Of a stretch of DNA of 64,000 nucleotides, positions 45,240 to 57,446 are shown one piece after another. The DNA is from Thalassia testudinum (Eukaryota; Streptophyta; Magnoliopsida; Alismatales; Hydrocharitaceae). Under the pieces are notes generated by a model, which saw only the letters and a program-made list of their open reading frames with translations, was not told the origin of the DNA and ran no database searches. Positions within the stretch are counted from its first letter, which is position 1; each line of letters begins with the position of its first letter. Location: the NCBI GenBank assembly GCA_037157565.1, contig JAZHRO010000019.1, positions 18,784,001 through 18,848,000 of the forward strand, in the 5' to 3' direction. Position numbers and translations under genes: made by a program.

Positions 45240-45325
45240 CTTTAAGTTTGTTATGCATTTTATGTTCCTTTTTCCTCACCCTTGCTAGTTCAAGTTTCGA
45301 GGATGAAACTTTAAGTTTGTTATGA
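45240..45325 (+). other. T2 end region: duplicated motif, hairpin, atypical polypurine region
   Basis: TTTAAGTTTGTTATG occurs twice (45241-45255 and 45310-45324). The hairpin AAGTTTC-GAGGAT-GAAACTT (45292-45311) lies between them. No G-run precedes the LTR. T1 has the same layout at 12613-12702. Confidence 0.7.
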
Positions 45326-45528
45326 TGTAAAGACCCATACCACTTTTATCCTTTTAAGACGTCTGGAGTCTTAGTCAGACGTCTGGACCCTTTCCCGGAC
45401 GTTTAAAAGTGAAATTTTTGTATGCGCTCTGCGTTCTGTGCGCAGGCAGCGTGCAGAACTTCTTTTCTCTCTCTCTCTCTCTCTCTCTCTCCTTTCTCCT
45501 CTTTCCTACCTGAACACTGATCCCTCAG

Positions 45529-45538
45529 CTATAAAAAG
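45529..45538 (+). promoter_or_regulatory. TATA box of the T2 3' LTR
   Basis: CTATAAAAAG is followed by a CT- and CACC-rich leader, as in the other Tekay LTRs. Confidence 0.6.
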
Positions 45539-45823
45539 CCACCCTCCCTTCCTCTCCACTCCACCACCACCACCACACCCCACCTCCACTGCCGCGGGCG
45601 AGGGTGAGCGAGAGAGAGCGAGAAAGAGGAGAAGTGCAGGAGGAGGAGGAGGAGGCTGAGGTTGAGAGCTTCAGTGGAAGCTCGTCGGAGCTCGCACGGC
45701 CACCACGGGCGCGTGCGGGAGGAGGGAGTCCGGAGTAGCATCTTCGACCACCTGTAGCAGCTGGAGCTCCAGCGGAGTGAGGAGAAATGCGGCAGAGCGT
45801 GGCGAGGAGCGCTGGGAGCGCAT

Positions 45824-45852
45824 TCTGATACTGGAATTTTTCCAGTATCAGA
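45824..45852. other. Perfect 13-bp palindrome in the T2 LTR
   Basis: TCTGATACTGGAA and TTCCAGTATCAGA flank a TTT spacer. Compared with 12078-12106, one base pair is exchanged (TA for AT) on both arms, so pairing is kept. Confidence 0.9.
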
Positions 45853-47960
45853 CGTCTAGAGTGTAGTCTGGATGACTGCTGAGCATCTGCATGTCTGGAG
45901 TCAACACCAGACATCTGAAAGCAACTGTATTGCAAAGGTACGTTCTTTTGGCGGTTACGGCCATGCAGGCCGCACCGCAGAAGATATGCCGGTCTGATTT
46001 TGGGTGGCTACTCTGTCGTACACAGGAGTAGCCTTGGGAAGGAGCGCGAAACGCCCTCCCACACACTTTCGGATGTCTGACCAGCTCACCAGACGACCGG
46101 AGGAGTGGTCTGACATCTGGAACAGCTTTCAGATGATTGCAGGGGAGTCCTAGATGTTTGAGGACATCCTAGGAACTTGAGGTGAGATTCTGTAACTTTT
46201 AAGACGTTTGGACTTGTTTCCAGACATCTGATTTTGGTCAGTAGACATGTTTTTGACCCGTTTGGGGTCTGATCAGGATCTGTTTTATGCAAACGAAGTA
46301 TCTGTAGTTTCCTTGTGAGTTTCTCTGCGTACTACAAACCTTTATACACTGTTCTAAATCTTACTTTGTGATGTATTCCTTGGTATAGGATTTTGACCTG
46401 TTGCATGTTTGGGGCTCGCAGAGATGCCTGGGTCTGCGGTTCAAGCCCCTGTTACTCCTGGATTGTCTAGTAGAGTGGTCTACCCCTGTTAATCTTATTA
46501 AATAAGAATGTATCTGTGGAATTAGCCAACTGGAAACCTAGGATCTGGCATGAATCCTAAGACAGAGAAATGAATAAACTAATTGTACTGCATGATTGTA
46601 TTTGTATACATGAATAAGTTAAATTGCTAGCCATTGCCTATAATAAAGTATGAGCTACCTATTAGAATATGAGTTGCTTGAGATAAATGAATAGTTACCT
46701 GTGAAATCATCAGTTGCATCTATTAAATTGTGGAAACATGAGCTGCCTGTATATAAATGAGAACTGAATTGTGAATGACGGAATCTGGATAGGAATAATG
46801 TGGTGAACATGAGCATGAACCCTACGGGGAGTTAGGAGTAGAGCTCCTGTGGTTGATGGAAAATGTGGAATGTGGATGGGAAGTGTGTTGGCCCTTGAGT
46901 ACGTGGTACCAAGGAGAGAGACTGTCCCCTTTTTGTGTAGAGTGGAGCTAGCCGCCTTTGGGTTAGGACCCGGGGTTAGGATTGGCCACTCTACATCGAC
47001 TTCTGTTGGCCCTCGTGTACACGGTACCGAGGTGAGCTACTAGTGTAGGGAGGGAGCTAGCCACCCCACCGGGCCCAGGGTTTAGCTAGCCACCCTATAC
47101 TGACTTGTTAGGCCCTTTAGGCAAATCGGGGTAATTAGACGAGGGTGTGCGGACTGTGGAGGGGCGAGACCCTTATTAAAGAGAGGGCTAGGCCCTATAC
47201 TATTCTGTGCTGTACTTTGGGCGTACCCGCTAGCGGAAACGACTGACCGCATGTTAGTGTGAGGTAGCTACCCGTGCGGTTACCACATGTGCCGTAGTCA
47301 TCGCTACGTCTTAACAGTTACCTCGAGGTGGTTGACTGGGTGTAGGACAACCACGGGGAACTCTCCCAGCCAGGAGAGCACCACGTGTACCTTCTATTCT
47401 TCGGAACAGACTGCAATCAAGATCGTTCCCATGAGGAACATGCAAGATCAAGAAAATCTGAAAGTTGATGAAAAGGGGTGAAAAGGAAATGCATGTAAAA
47501 TAAAATAACTAGAAAAGATAATTAAACCTGTTACTTTTACTTCATTATATAGTATAGTTACCACTCTACTCAGCATTCGCTGACTCTGTCTCTTTCATAA
47601 CACTGTTCAGGTCTAGGAGTTGAGCAGCCCGAGCTTCCGACTGCGGAGGGTGCTGGGCCCAATCGAGCCTAACTGTAGTTTTTCTGCTCTTCTTTTTGTA
47701 CACCCTTACTGTTGTAGTGAGTTTTTGACTTTTAGCTTCTATTGTTGTTTTTGTTACTTTCGTTTCCGTTGTCTCTGCTGCTGTGGTGGTATGTATTGGA
47801 ACAATAGTTTTACTTTCCTTTATTGCTTAGTTATATTTCATATGTGAATGTGGTTTACTTTCATGTTTTTGGTTATTTCTTGTTGGATGACTGGGTCCTG
47901 GGATTAGTTGAGGTGAGTCGGTCTTGGGTCCTGTAGGAATCCAGGAACTGGGTCGTAATA

Positions 47961-48460
47961 GGGACCTTACCTTCCATGTTATGAGGCGAATAGCCAATGC
48001 AATCTTTTCCTTTTATGTGCGATTGTGAGCTCTCCCACACACGATGTGGGACTAAGTGAAGTGCCCTTCCTTTGTGCAGCATCTGTAGGTGATGGACGCT
48101 TCAATTGAGGTTGAAGGGGATGCCTGTTGCTTCAATTGAGGACCTGGAGGGGATCTTGGGAGTGTTCTGCAGTGCCTGGAGGTAGTAGCGAGGATGAACT
48201 CGATCGGAGAATCGCAGATGGAGCTGGAGAAGGTGGTGGCGACAATAGTGCTCTGGCGTATACCTGAAAAGAAAAATACGACTGCTCGACCCTGTCAGAA
48301 AAGCTCAAGAGATTCGGCTAAGTGTGGTGAATGTGTTGGTGATCGTGGCGTGCTGTGAGGAGGTGTGTGTGTGTGCGTGGCGAAGTCAAATAAGGTGACC
48401 GAAGGTGGTGATGTTCGGTGGGAGGTTTTTGTGATCAATAGCACCAATTTTTCTTGGTAA
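47961..48460 (-). mobile_element. Fragment of an Athila-type LTR
   Basis: On the minus strand it carries the snRNA-like promoter block (48011-48052) and a GC-rich U3 upstream. It is cut on the left by the T2 LTR and on the right by the plus-strand LTR at 48461. It may have been the insertion site of either. No gene is present. Confidence 0.6.
48011..48052 (-). promoter_or_regulatory. snRNA-like USE plus TATA box
   Basis: On the minus strand GTCCCACATCG (48042-48052), 24 nt, then CATAAAA (48011-48017). The downstream part of this LTR is missing. Confidence 0.6.
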
Positions 48461-51133
48461 TGATAATGCCATCATCAGCCATAACTAGCTTTAATTAGTT
48501 AGAATCAATTGACAATTGCTCCTACATAACCGGTAGAGAGTCATAATTCATTGCATATCCTTTCTGAGAAGAATGCATTAAATCAAGGATAAATCTTTAG
48601 TTTTAACAGAAGATCATAAATACAGAAAAATCATGGGGTTTTCGAAGGGTTAAATAAAGGTCAAATGAGCATTAATGACTAACAAGAGGGTTCATACAGA
48701 CAAAAATGGGTTTTTGCACATTTCAGACCCACTTAATTTATAGAGGTTTTGGTTAGGATAAAATTTACCTAAACCTTCTAAAAATTATAGAAAAATATTC
48801 CATAAGGTTTGGCATCTTTGATTTGACCATTGGTATCCATTTTGACCTAAAACAGAGCCTTAGAAAGGAAGTTGCTCTAATTTGGGTTTCTACATAAATT
48901 ACTCAGTCAAACTTTGTCAAAACCAAAATCCAACTTCCCCATCAGATTCCTTGGATCCAAATTAGGTTTGTACCAAAATTAGAGCCAAATCAGAGATCAT
49001 CTTGACCTAGTTTGCATTCCAGTCCAGTCAGACTCTTTCTCGCACAAAAACCCCTAGCTTTCGAAATCTATTCCTAACAACCCCCTAACTTTGTCATCTT
49101 CTTCATGTTTAGGTCCCTGTCGCGATTGCCATGTGAACACACCTGCAGCCAACCTTCAATCAAGGAGTTCTCCCTTATTTCACGCTCAATCTCTTCCAAA
49201 ATTAGGAGGACTTCTGAGAAGATCCTCTTCCATCAGAGCCACATCTTACGCTCTAATTCTTGCCCAAAAGTTGATGCGAACCATTTGAATTCGTGGGTTT
49301 CCTATTTCATGAAATCTCCAAGCTTCCAAGCTTGGAACGACCCCCTAAACCCAATAGAAGGACCCACATTTCATTTCCGTGCTCCTTAGCTTGGTTTGGA
49401 GGTCGGACTCCCCTTCTCTTCTCCCTGACCTCCGTCTCCACCAACTCCGGTGACCCTCTTCGACCACCTTCTTTGCTTGCCGTCACAGACAATAGCCAGC
49501 AGGATCTTCTTCCTCTCATTCCTCCATGTCTCGCAATACCAGCGAGCATCGCCTAACTCCCCTCGTCGTTGCCTCTTCACCCACCGGTGATTTCATCTTC
49601 CCCATGTCCAGCCATCACACCAGTGTGGGAATCCTCCCCTTTTGACCATTAGTTTAGGATTACTTAGGATTCTCTCTCTCTACTCTCTTTTCCTCTCTTT
49701 AAACCCTCAAATCAACTCACAACACCACCACACGCCGTCATCTTCTCCATCTCCGGCCGCACCTCCGGTGAGGTTTCCCCATCGCTCCATTGCACCACAC
49801 GCCTCGCCAACACCCTCACAAGCTTCGCCACTCATCCCCGCACAAAACCCCTAAATCAATTCCATGATTCACCCATTCACGATCATCACCGAACACCACC
49901 ACTTGTAACCACCTTCCCTGAGGTCACCTGACCTCTACGCTCCACCAAACTCCATAAAACCACAGTCATCACACTCTACGTCCTCCGGCAACACTGTTGA
50001 ACCATCTAACTGGGGCTTTTGAGCCCATATGCTTGTTTTAGGTACTTGCCGACCATCTCCACCACTGCCACATTGTCCGACCATGTTCGAGCTCCTCTGG
50101 CGTTGAGACAACATGGTAATACCCCCAGGTCATGCGGACTCCAAGCTAGAACCCCTCCAGGTCCTCAATTAGAGGCCTTGTCTGCGACCTCAACTCTAAT
50201 TGAAGAAGGCTCCATAGCTATACACGTGAAGAAAGGATTGGGACAATTAGTCCCACATCGGTGGAATATGAGTGCCCGCATTCCCATAAAGTGTTTTTGT
50301 GATTAAGTTTTATCATCCAAGTCATGGGGGTTGGGTCCCCATTACCCCTTCACCCGCTTAACTTGCCTACGTGCACTAGGCTACTGCACACGATCGGTAG
50401 CCCTGGACATTATGCATGACCCGATAACCTGATTGAGATCTAAATATACACTAGGTTTGAGAGAGAATGAAGAGGGGAATTTGTGAGAGAGCGGGGGAGG
50501 GTTTTGCTCCTCTGTGTATGCGGCTAACACTTGGTCGTTGAAGGCCCCTTGTGCTTGTGAAGGAGAAAAAGGAGGGAAGGCTCTGAAGAAGCAAAGGCTT
50601 AAAGAAGAAGGAAAGGGAAGGCCCTGAGAAGAAGAAGAAGAGAAGGAGAGGGCTATTGTAGAAAGCAGAAGAAGAAGAGAAGAAACAAAGAAGGCTTTGA
50701 GAGCCTTATCATTTAAGTCATTTGATTTGAGAAATCGACGTCTGATTACAGTAGAGTTCAAACTACTGTTGGGTTATTTGGTTTAATTGAGATGTCTGAT
50801 ATATATGCTTAATTAAAGCTAATAATTGGTGATCTAATTCACCATTATTTTGTCTTAAATTTCTTTTTATCACTATGATCTATTGAAATACTCATGCTTA
50901 TAATTGAATATCAAGTTGAGTAGATATTATTCATTGAATATCTCTTTTGTGCTTCAATTATGGTGCTCATTTATATGCAATTAAAGATTAGTGTGTGAAT
51001 TCCATATTTTCTTCCTATGTTTGACTTCGGACTCTATTGTAGATTTAGAGTTTATAAATTTTATTTGTTTGAGAGCTATTTATCGACTATACTACAACAC
51101 ATTTCTTAAACTTGACAAAAAGCTTGACAAACA
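48461..51133 (+). mobile_element. Athila-type LTR, plus strand
   Basis: It begins TGATAATGCCATCATCAGCC and follows the A1 LTR layout: U3, USE/TATA (50250-50291), a GAAGAAG-rich tract (50560-50700), and an end near ACTATACTACAAC. About 2.67 kb. I see no primer site after it and no clear target duplication, so it is probably a solo LTR or a remnant. Similarity to the A1 LTR is moderate, so it is a distinct subfamily. Confidence 0.78.
50250..50291 (+). promoter_or_regulatory. snRNA-like USE plus TATA box
   Basis: GTCCCACATCG (50250-50260), 24 nt, then CATAAAG (50285-50291). The conserved GGTTTTGC lies at 50500-50507. Two earlier T runs lie upstream of the expected start. Confidence 0.6.
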
Positions 51134-51320
51134 CTGGGGCTTTTGATTGTGAGGTTACGGCGATGCTAATGGACACAATGGCAAGCAGGATGGTGGTTGG
51201 TGAAGCTCACGCGACGTCGTCGGAGCTTCGCTAGCTATGTAGGAGATGATGGTGGTGTAGGCGATGTAGGGCGTAAACCTGAGTGCTGAAGATGTAGGAA
51301 GAGGTAAGTGTTTGTCACAC
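51134..51320. other. Short spacer between two opposed LTRs
   Basis: 187 bp of unassigned sequence, with some likeness to the GC-rich U3 of the minus-strand LTRs. It may be the other half of the LTR fragment at 47961-48460. Confidence 0.4.
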
Positions 51321-54074
51321 TGAATCGGGTTTTAAAAGTATTCATTGTAGTACAGCTGAAATAGCATTAAAAAAAGATATAATTTTATTACTCGAAAAGA
51401 TTTCTGAGGTTAAACACAGGGGGCAAATTGGTATTTAGAAATCAAGATCACAATTTAAACTGAAAGAAATTGCAATAGTAGCAGTATCAAAGTGAAAAAA
51501 TATGGGAGTAAAATGGTGATGTAGATCACCAAATACTCCTACAATATCACCAAATAATTCAATGTATATGCAATGGAAATTAGAATCTGTATCTGATTCC
51601 TTAATCAGACGACTTAAAGTGTCTGATTTCTTCTTCTCTTTCTCTACCTTTTTCTCTCTGCTTTGGCTTCCTTCTTGAAGTCCTTCTCTTTCTCTTCTTC
51701 TTTTCTTCTGCGATCCTTCTCTTTCTCTTTAGCTTTCTTTGTCTTCTACCTTTACTTCTTCTTCTTCCTTCTTCTTCCTCCTGCCTTTACTTTTCTTCTT
51801 CCTTGGCCCTTAGCTACGCTGACCTTCTCTTCTTCTTCTTTCTTCTGCCTTAAGTCCTGCGGTCCTCTTCTTCTTCTTCTGGATTCCTCTTCTTCTTCTT
51901 CTTCAGACTGTGGCTAAGTGTTGGCCGGAGAACCCTATAGCAAAACCCTACCACTACCCACGTGCAGCTCTCCTCACTTTCGCTCTTAGGATTCGCTCTC
52001 CCAGAGCCACACAGGAATTCAGGTAATTGGGTTGGGTGTGTACCCAGGACCAGGCCCACTGGCGTGCGGTAGTGGGCGAGGAGTGCAGTCGGGTCGAGTC
52101 AGGCCAGGTCCGCGAGGCGTGTTCGCGGACGAGACTAGGTCAGGTGAGTGGGACCTCACCTCATGGTAAATGAGGCAATAAGGCTACTTCACTTTTTCCC
52201 TTTATGCAGGTGCGGGCACTCTTTCACTTCCGAGGTGGGACTAAATGTCCCACCTCCCTTTCGCGTGCACCTATAGCAGAGGTTGAGCTCTCAATTGCAG
52301 CTGCTGCGAAGGCCTTTGACTCCAATCGAAGGCCTAAGTGCGTACACGAGAGGTGTTCGCGTATCCTGGGGCAGCAGCCTGGGCTTGGCGGAACCTGGAG
52401 CTGCAGTAAGCTTGCTTCAACCTCCGCAATAATGGCGGAAGGGTGATTGAACCTGAGAACACAAGAACAGCCTTGCTGCCACATCAAAACATTTAGAGAG
52501 GGTCGTCGGAGCATGGCGAAGGTGCAGGGGGTGTTGGCATGGCATGGCAGTGCCTGTGAGTGCGTGCCTAGGGTGTACTGTGTGCGAGTGTGTGGGGGTG
52601 TTTGGGTGAATGGCGTGGTGCTTGGAGTAAAGGGAAAGGATCAGTGAATTGAGGCGGAGGTCGTGGGCTTGTCGGCGAGGGGTAGGGTGGCTTGTGGAAG
52701 AGGGATGGCCTCGTCGGAGTTGATGGTCAGAGATGGAAGGGATGGAGGTGATGGAGGCCAGCAGTGGTCGATATTTGAAGGATAAAGGGTGGAGAAGAAA
52801 GTAGAGGGCAGAGGGAGCTTATCTAGGAGGCCAAGGGACGAAGGGGGTGAGTGGAGGCATCGGGTCTGGTGTAGCCAATGCTAGAGACGAAGGCAGCTCT
52901 GGTGAGGTGAGATCGGCGAGGACGAAGAGAGGGAAGCGCCTGTTGGTTTGACGAGATGCAGACGAAGTCAGAGAAGGTGAATCCACCGCAGGTATGGTGG
53001 TCGGACAATGAGGAGAAGTAGGGAATGTCACCAGACATCGAGGAGCCTACGACTGTGAGGGGAAGAGAGGAATTAGGGGTAGTCGCGGTCGAAATCGAGC
53101 GTGGAGAGATCGGAGAGATCTGGGCTCCTTTAAATAGAGCTCTAGAGGTCGGTTAGGGCTTGAGAAGCAAGCTTCCCAAGCTTGGAAAGTAGCCAGCGAT
53201 GGAAGCTTGCTAGGATACCCACATCTCTCATGCGTTCGCTTGAGAGATTAGGAAAGAATCAGGGATCAAAGATAGGTTCAGATTGGAGGGAATTTCACAG
53301 AGAATCTCCTTTCCAATTTTGGAAGAAATTCTCTGAGAAATCAAAGAGATCTCCTCTGTTAAAGGTCGCCAGAGTAGGTCTCCTTTGCGATAAAGGTGGA
53401 GGGTCCTACTTGTGAAGACGACGAGAAATCTAGGGGGCTCGCTATAAGGGTTTTTGAAAGTTAGGGGTAGAAATGTAATCAGGCTGGACCTTTTTGCAAA
53501 CTAGGTCAAGGTAAAGTCATCTTGGGTCCAAATTTTGGTACAAACCTAATTTGGACCTAAGAAATCCAATGGTGAAGTTGGATTTTGGATTTGACCATGT
53601 TTGTCTGGAAAAGTTATGCAAGAACCTAATTTAAGGCAAATATCTGTCTGGGACCCCATTCTAGGTCAAGATGGGTTCTAATGGCCAAATTGAAGGTTAT
53701 AAACTCTAGAGAATATTTTTATATGATTTTTATAGGGTTTAAGTGAATTTTATCCTGACTAGAACCTTGGTTAATCAAGTGGGTCTATTTTTAGGATTTC
53801 AAGAAGTCATTTAATTCGTAGAACTCACACAAACCCTTTTATGTCAAATCCAACCCACTTGCTATCTTATTAAGACCATTTGACCTTTGATTAGCCATTG
53901 AGAAAACCCATGGTTGTACTGCATTGGTAAATTGCAGTTTTACCCCTAGTTTCTTGTGTTTCTCTCAGAAAGGTTATGTAGTGAATTATGACCTTCAGTT
54001 GGTTATGTAGGAGCATTTATTATCTTCATTGGGTCAAAATGAGCTAGTTAGGGCTCATGATGGTGTTCCCATCA
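51321..54074 (-). repeat. A2 3' LTR
   Basis: The LTR is 2754 bp. On the minus strand it begins TGATGGGAAC directly after the polypurine tract and ends near CCCGATTCA. It carries a CTT-rich plus-strand tract (51640-51910), the snRNA-like promoter (52200-52241) and the conserved GGTTTTG (51941-51947). It encodes nothing. Confidence 0.88.
52200..52241 (-). promoter_or_regulatory. snRNA-like USE plus TATA box in the A2 LTR
   Basis: On the minus strand GTCCCACCTCG (52231-52241), 24 nt, then CATAAAG (52200-52206). The USE has one mismatch to the plant consensus. Confidence 0.6.
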
Positions 54075-54087
54075 TACCCCCATGCCT
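54075..54087 (-). other. A2 polypurine tract
   Basis: The minus strand reads AGGCATGGGGGTA, the same as in A1, immediately before the LTR. Confidence 0.85.
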
Positions 54088-55696
54088 AGCTTTTGCTAGT
54101 CCCTTAGCAAAATTTTATGGTTTTAACTTTGATTCTAGACCATGAAATCCTTTGATGCTCAAAAACTGTGATGTATGCTTTCTTCTGTAGATTAGGTTAG
54201 AATGCCAATAATAGGTTTAGAGGTACTCAAGTACCAACCAAGATCCAAACCTAACCAACTATAGCCTCAGTCTGCCACAAAGGTTTTTAAGGCCCATAGG
54301 AACTATCCTAAGGTTCGTTGGACTCCGTGGTTAAAGCACCTGTGCTTGTAACATATTTTAGCCTCGATTCAGTTTGCAGTACATTTTTGTAAGAGAGAGA
54401 TAGAGGAATTTTCTTTGTTTGGAGAGTTTTCTCTCTCTTTTATTTTTATTTCTAGCTTTGGATTGGCTTCACAACACAGTCTGTATCGGATTCCTAGTCC
54501 CCATCATTAGTCCTTGAAGGGTCCTTGGCAATCGATGCTTCGGGATAGCATCACCCATGGAAACCCCCAGAACTCTGGCTTTTGAGATTTCGAGATAATC
54601 CTGACCATGGCATTCAATAGCTAAATCTAGACCTTGGCAATCGACATTTCGGCATAATGTCTCCCATGGCATCTGAACCAATGTAGGGTGCTTACATGCC
54701 CCCGGTAGGATATGTAAATATCCTAGGAGACAAGCACCGTGGAGACGATATGTTATTGCACATCTTCAAGGGAATCTCCTGCCTCTTCGTGCTGGGAACT
54801 CATCCAAATCAACTTGTGTTGATCGGTCGCTCCTAATCTAGGCGATTTTTTCAGAACAACTTAAATGCATTTGCGTGATTTTGATACTTAAGCGCACTAA
54901 ACCAGACTGTGTGTGGATTTTGGTGCTTAGGTTACCAAGTCCCACAAACTAGAGGTCAGTTAACGAGGCCGAATACTCCCTAAGCCTTAGACCTAATACT
55001 TAAGCTTCGCATTTTCCGCAATCTCTTGAGGATTATCCAAATCTTAGCGGGTACTTGAATTTTTAAGCCTAGGATCACAGCCCAAGAGGCCTAAGATCAG
55101 CGTTCCTACTAATCTCTTCTATGTTTCGTTAACACGTTTTGCCTTTCATTTTTTCCTTTTGATATGCTTTAGAACTAAGTTAATTCCTTAATTTCTTACT
55201 AATGACTATCACTTTTTCTTTTCTTTTCAACTTATGTTCCTTTTTGACAATTTTCACTTCTCCCCTTTTTCTCCTAAAAATTGATATGCCCTCAAAATTT
55301 CCTCTCCTCTCATTTTTTTTGTTCTTTTTCAAGATTTTTTTTCATTTTTTTTGGTATTTTTGGGATATGTGATTTTTTGATGAAACCCTTCTTGTGAGAT
55401 GATTTTCATGGCGTTTTGCACTTTCATAGCCCCTATGCCTATGATTTGCAATGTCCCCATTGTAAATTAGGTGGGTTCGAGTTTAGCTTAGATCATTCAT
55501 TAGAATAGGTTTTGGGTTTGTGAATGGGTCGGGATGACTGTTGCGAATGATTTCAAGCTCAGGTATGGGTACTTGTGGTGGAGTCGGCTGTTCTAATGGA
55601 TGAACCCTAAAGTGCAATATGATTTCAACATAGGAATGTCAAGAAAGGTTTCAGGTTTTTCAAAATGACGGGTTGCCTCCCGCTAAGCGCTGAGTT
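54088..55696 (-). other. A2 3' non-coding region
   Basis: No gene is seen. It keeps the nested hairpin (54687-54738), the three short repeats (54511-54669) and a weak internal polypurine-like block near 55425, all colinear with A1. The segment 55140-55400 is T-rich and low in complexity. Confidence 0.75.
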
Positions 55697-56906
55697 TTAC
55701 GCCATCGGCTGGGCACAATGAGCTCGGGGAGAATGGAGGGTAAAAGATGTCTCAGCTAAATTTGTATCAGTAAGTTCAATGAACGATTTGAGTCTCTGAC
55801 TGTTCACGACGAAAGGTTCTAAATCGTGGCTGAGTTGACTAATCTTGATGGCTCCATTTCCAAAATTCGTCGGACTAGGTAAGGTCCAATCCATTTTGAT
55901 CTTAGTTTTCCTGGGAATAGTTTGAGCTTGGCATGAAAGAGTAAGACTTTTTGACCAGGGTAAAAGATCTTTCTGGATATGTGCTTGTTGTGAAAGGCTT
56001 TAACCCACTCTTTGTAAATTCGCGAGTTCTCATACGCGTCGTGGCATAATTCATCAATCTCGCTCATTTGAAGCTTTCTATGGTTTCCTGCCTTAGAAAG
56101 ATCTAGGTTGCAGTTTTGTACTGCTCAATAGGCTTTGTGCTCCAATTTGACTGGGAGGTGACATGCCTTCCTGTACACTAATCTGAAGGGAGACATACCT
56201 AATTGGGTTTTGTGGGCGGTCCTATAAGCCCACAAAGCTTATAGAAGTCAGGATGACCTGTCTTTCCTGTCAGGTCAAACAGTAACCTGGAGGATTTTCT
56301 TGATCTCTCGATTTGATAGCTCAGCTAGACCATTAGTTTAGGGGTGATAAGGAGTAGAGATTCGGTGTGACACCCCATATTTGGTCATTAGTGACCTGAA
56401 CTGAGCATTAGTGAAATGGGTCCCTCCATCAGAGATTATAGCACGTGGAATCCCGAACCGAGAAAAGATGTTCTGATGAATGAATTTGATAACCACTTTA
56501 TGATCATTGGTTCAGGTTGGAATGGCTTCGATCCATTTGGACACATAGTCAACAGTGAGTAGAATGTACTCGAAGCCGTCCGAAACAGGAAAGGGTCCCA
56601 TAAAATTAATCCCCCAGACGTCGAAGATTTCGTATATGAGAATCGACTGTAAGGGCATCATATCACGATGACTCATGTTGCCTAAGGTCTAGCAACAAGT
56701 GCATGCCTTACAGTGATTGTATGCGTCTTTGGAAATTGTGGGCCAATAGAAGCTGCACTAGAGGACTTTAGCTGTGGTTTTATGACTAGAGAAGTGTCCA
56801 CCGCATGTCTGGTCATGGTAGAGGGACAAGATGCCCTAAATTTTCGCTTCTGGGACATCTCGCGTATGATTTGATTAGCACCGATGCGGAAAAGATATGG
56901 GTCTTC
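55697..56906 (-). pseudogene. A2 integrase (disrupted)
   Basis: The C-terminal part is open in two frames, from SEIDELCHDAYENSRIYKEW through [27 protein letters not shown]. Upstream, the zinc-finger and catalytic region can be followed at nucleotide level against A1 but is broken by several stops and at least one frameshift. The A1 stop codon is not kept, so the frame continues for a few codons. Confidence 0.82.
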
Positions 56907-57446
56907 CTAAAAGTAGTACTTGTCATTGAAAAGCAATCTGTCCTTTTTTGCCTTCTGCCAATTGAACGTGATCTGATGTGATTCGAGGTAGTTTACTAGA
57001 TCAGCAAACCATGGAAGCCCTGTATTGATAATCAGGAGGTGCTCATCTGGAAAATGCTCTGTAATGGGTCCGGAAGGGTCGATAATATCAGAAGGAAGGC
57101 GGGACAAGTGATTAGCTACCACGTTCAATTTTCCCGCTTTGTCTCGAATTTCGAGGTCAAATTCTTGTAATAGCAAGATCCAGTGGATTAGTCGAGGTTT
57201 CACGTCCTTCTTTGCAAGGAGATGCCTCACAGCTGTGTGATCAGAGTAAATGATAACACAGGAACTTAGAAGATATGATCTGAACTTTTCCACAGCAAAT
57301 ACTATAGCTAGCAGCTCTTTCTCTGTAACTATGTAGTTATGCTGAGCCTCGTCAAGTGTCTTGCTAGCATAGTAGATGACCACAGGTTTCCCGTCAATTT
57401 TCTGCCCAAGTACCGCTCCTACAGGGAAATCAGAAGCATCGCACAT
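56907..57446 (-). pseudogene. A2 RNase H
   Basis: This open segment starts MCDASDFPVGAVLGQKIDGK and includes [25 protein letters not shown] and [15 protein letters not shown], the Athila RNase H core. It has glutamine where A1 has the TAG at 33179, which shows that the A1 stop is derived. Confidence 0.85.

Larger units (their letters stand above)
45326..47960 (+). repeat. T2 3' LTR
   Basis: The LTR begins TGTAAAGACCC and ends GGTCGTAATA, where the expected TTACA terminus is degraded. It is about 2.6 kb. It holds GACGTC clusters, a 13-bp palindrome, a (CT)n run (45461-45492) and a TATA box, and it preserves the uninterrupted Athila target site at 46917-46921. No target duplication can be checked because the 5' flank was deleted. 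Confidence 0.92.
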
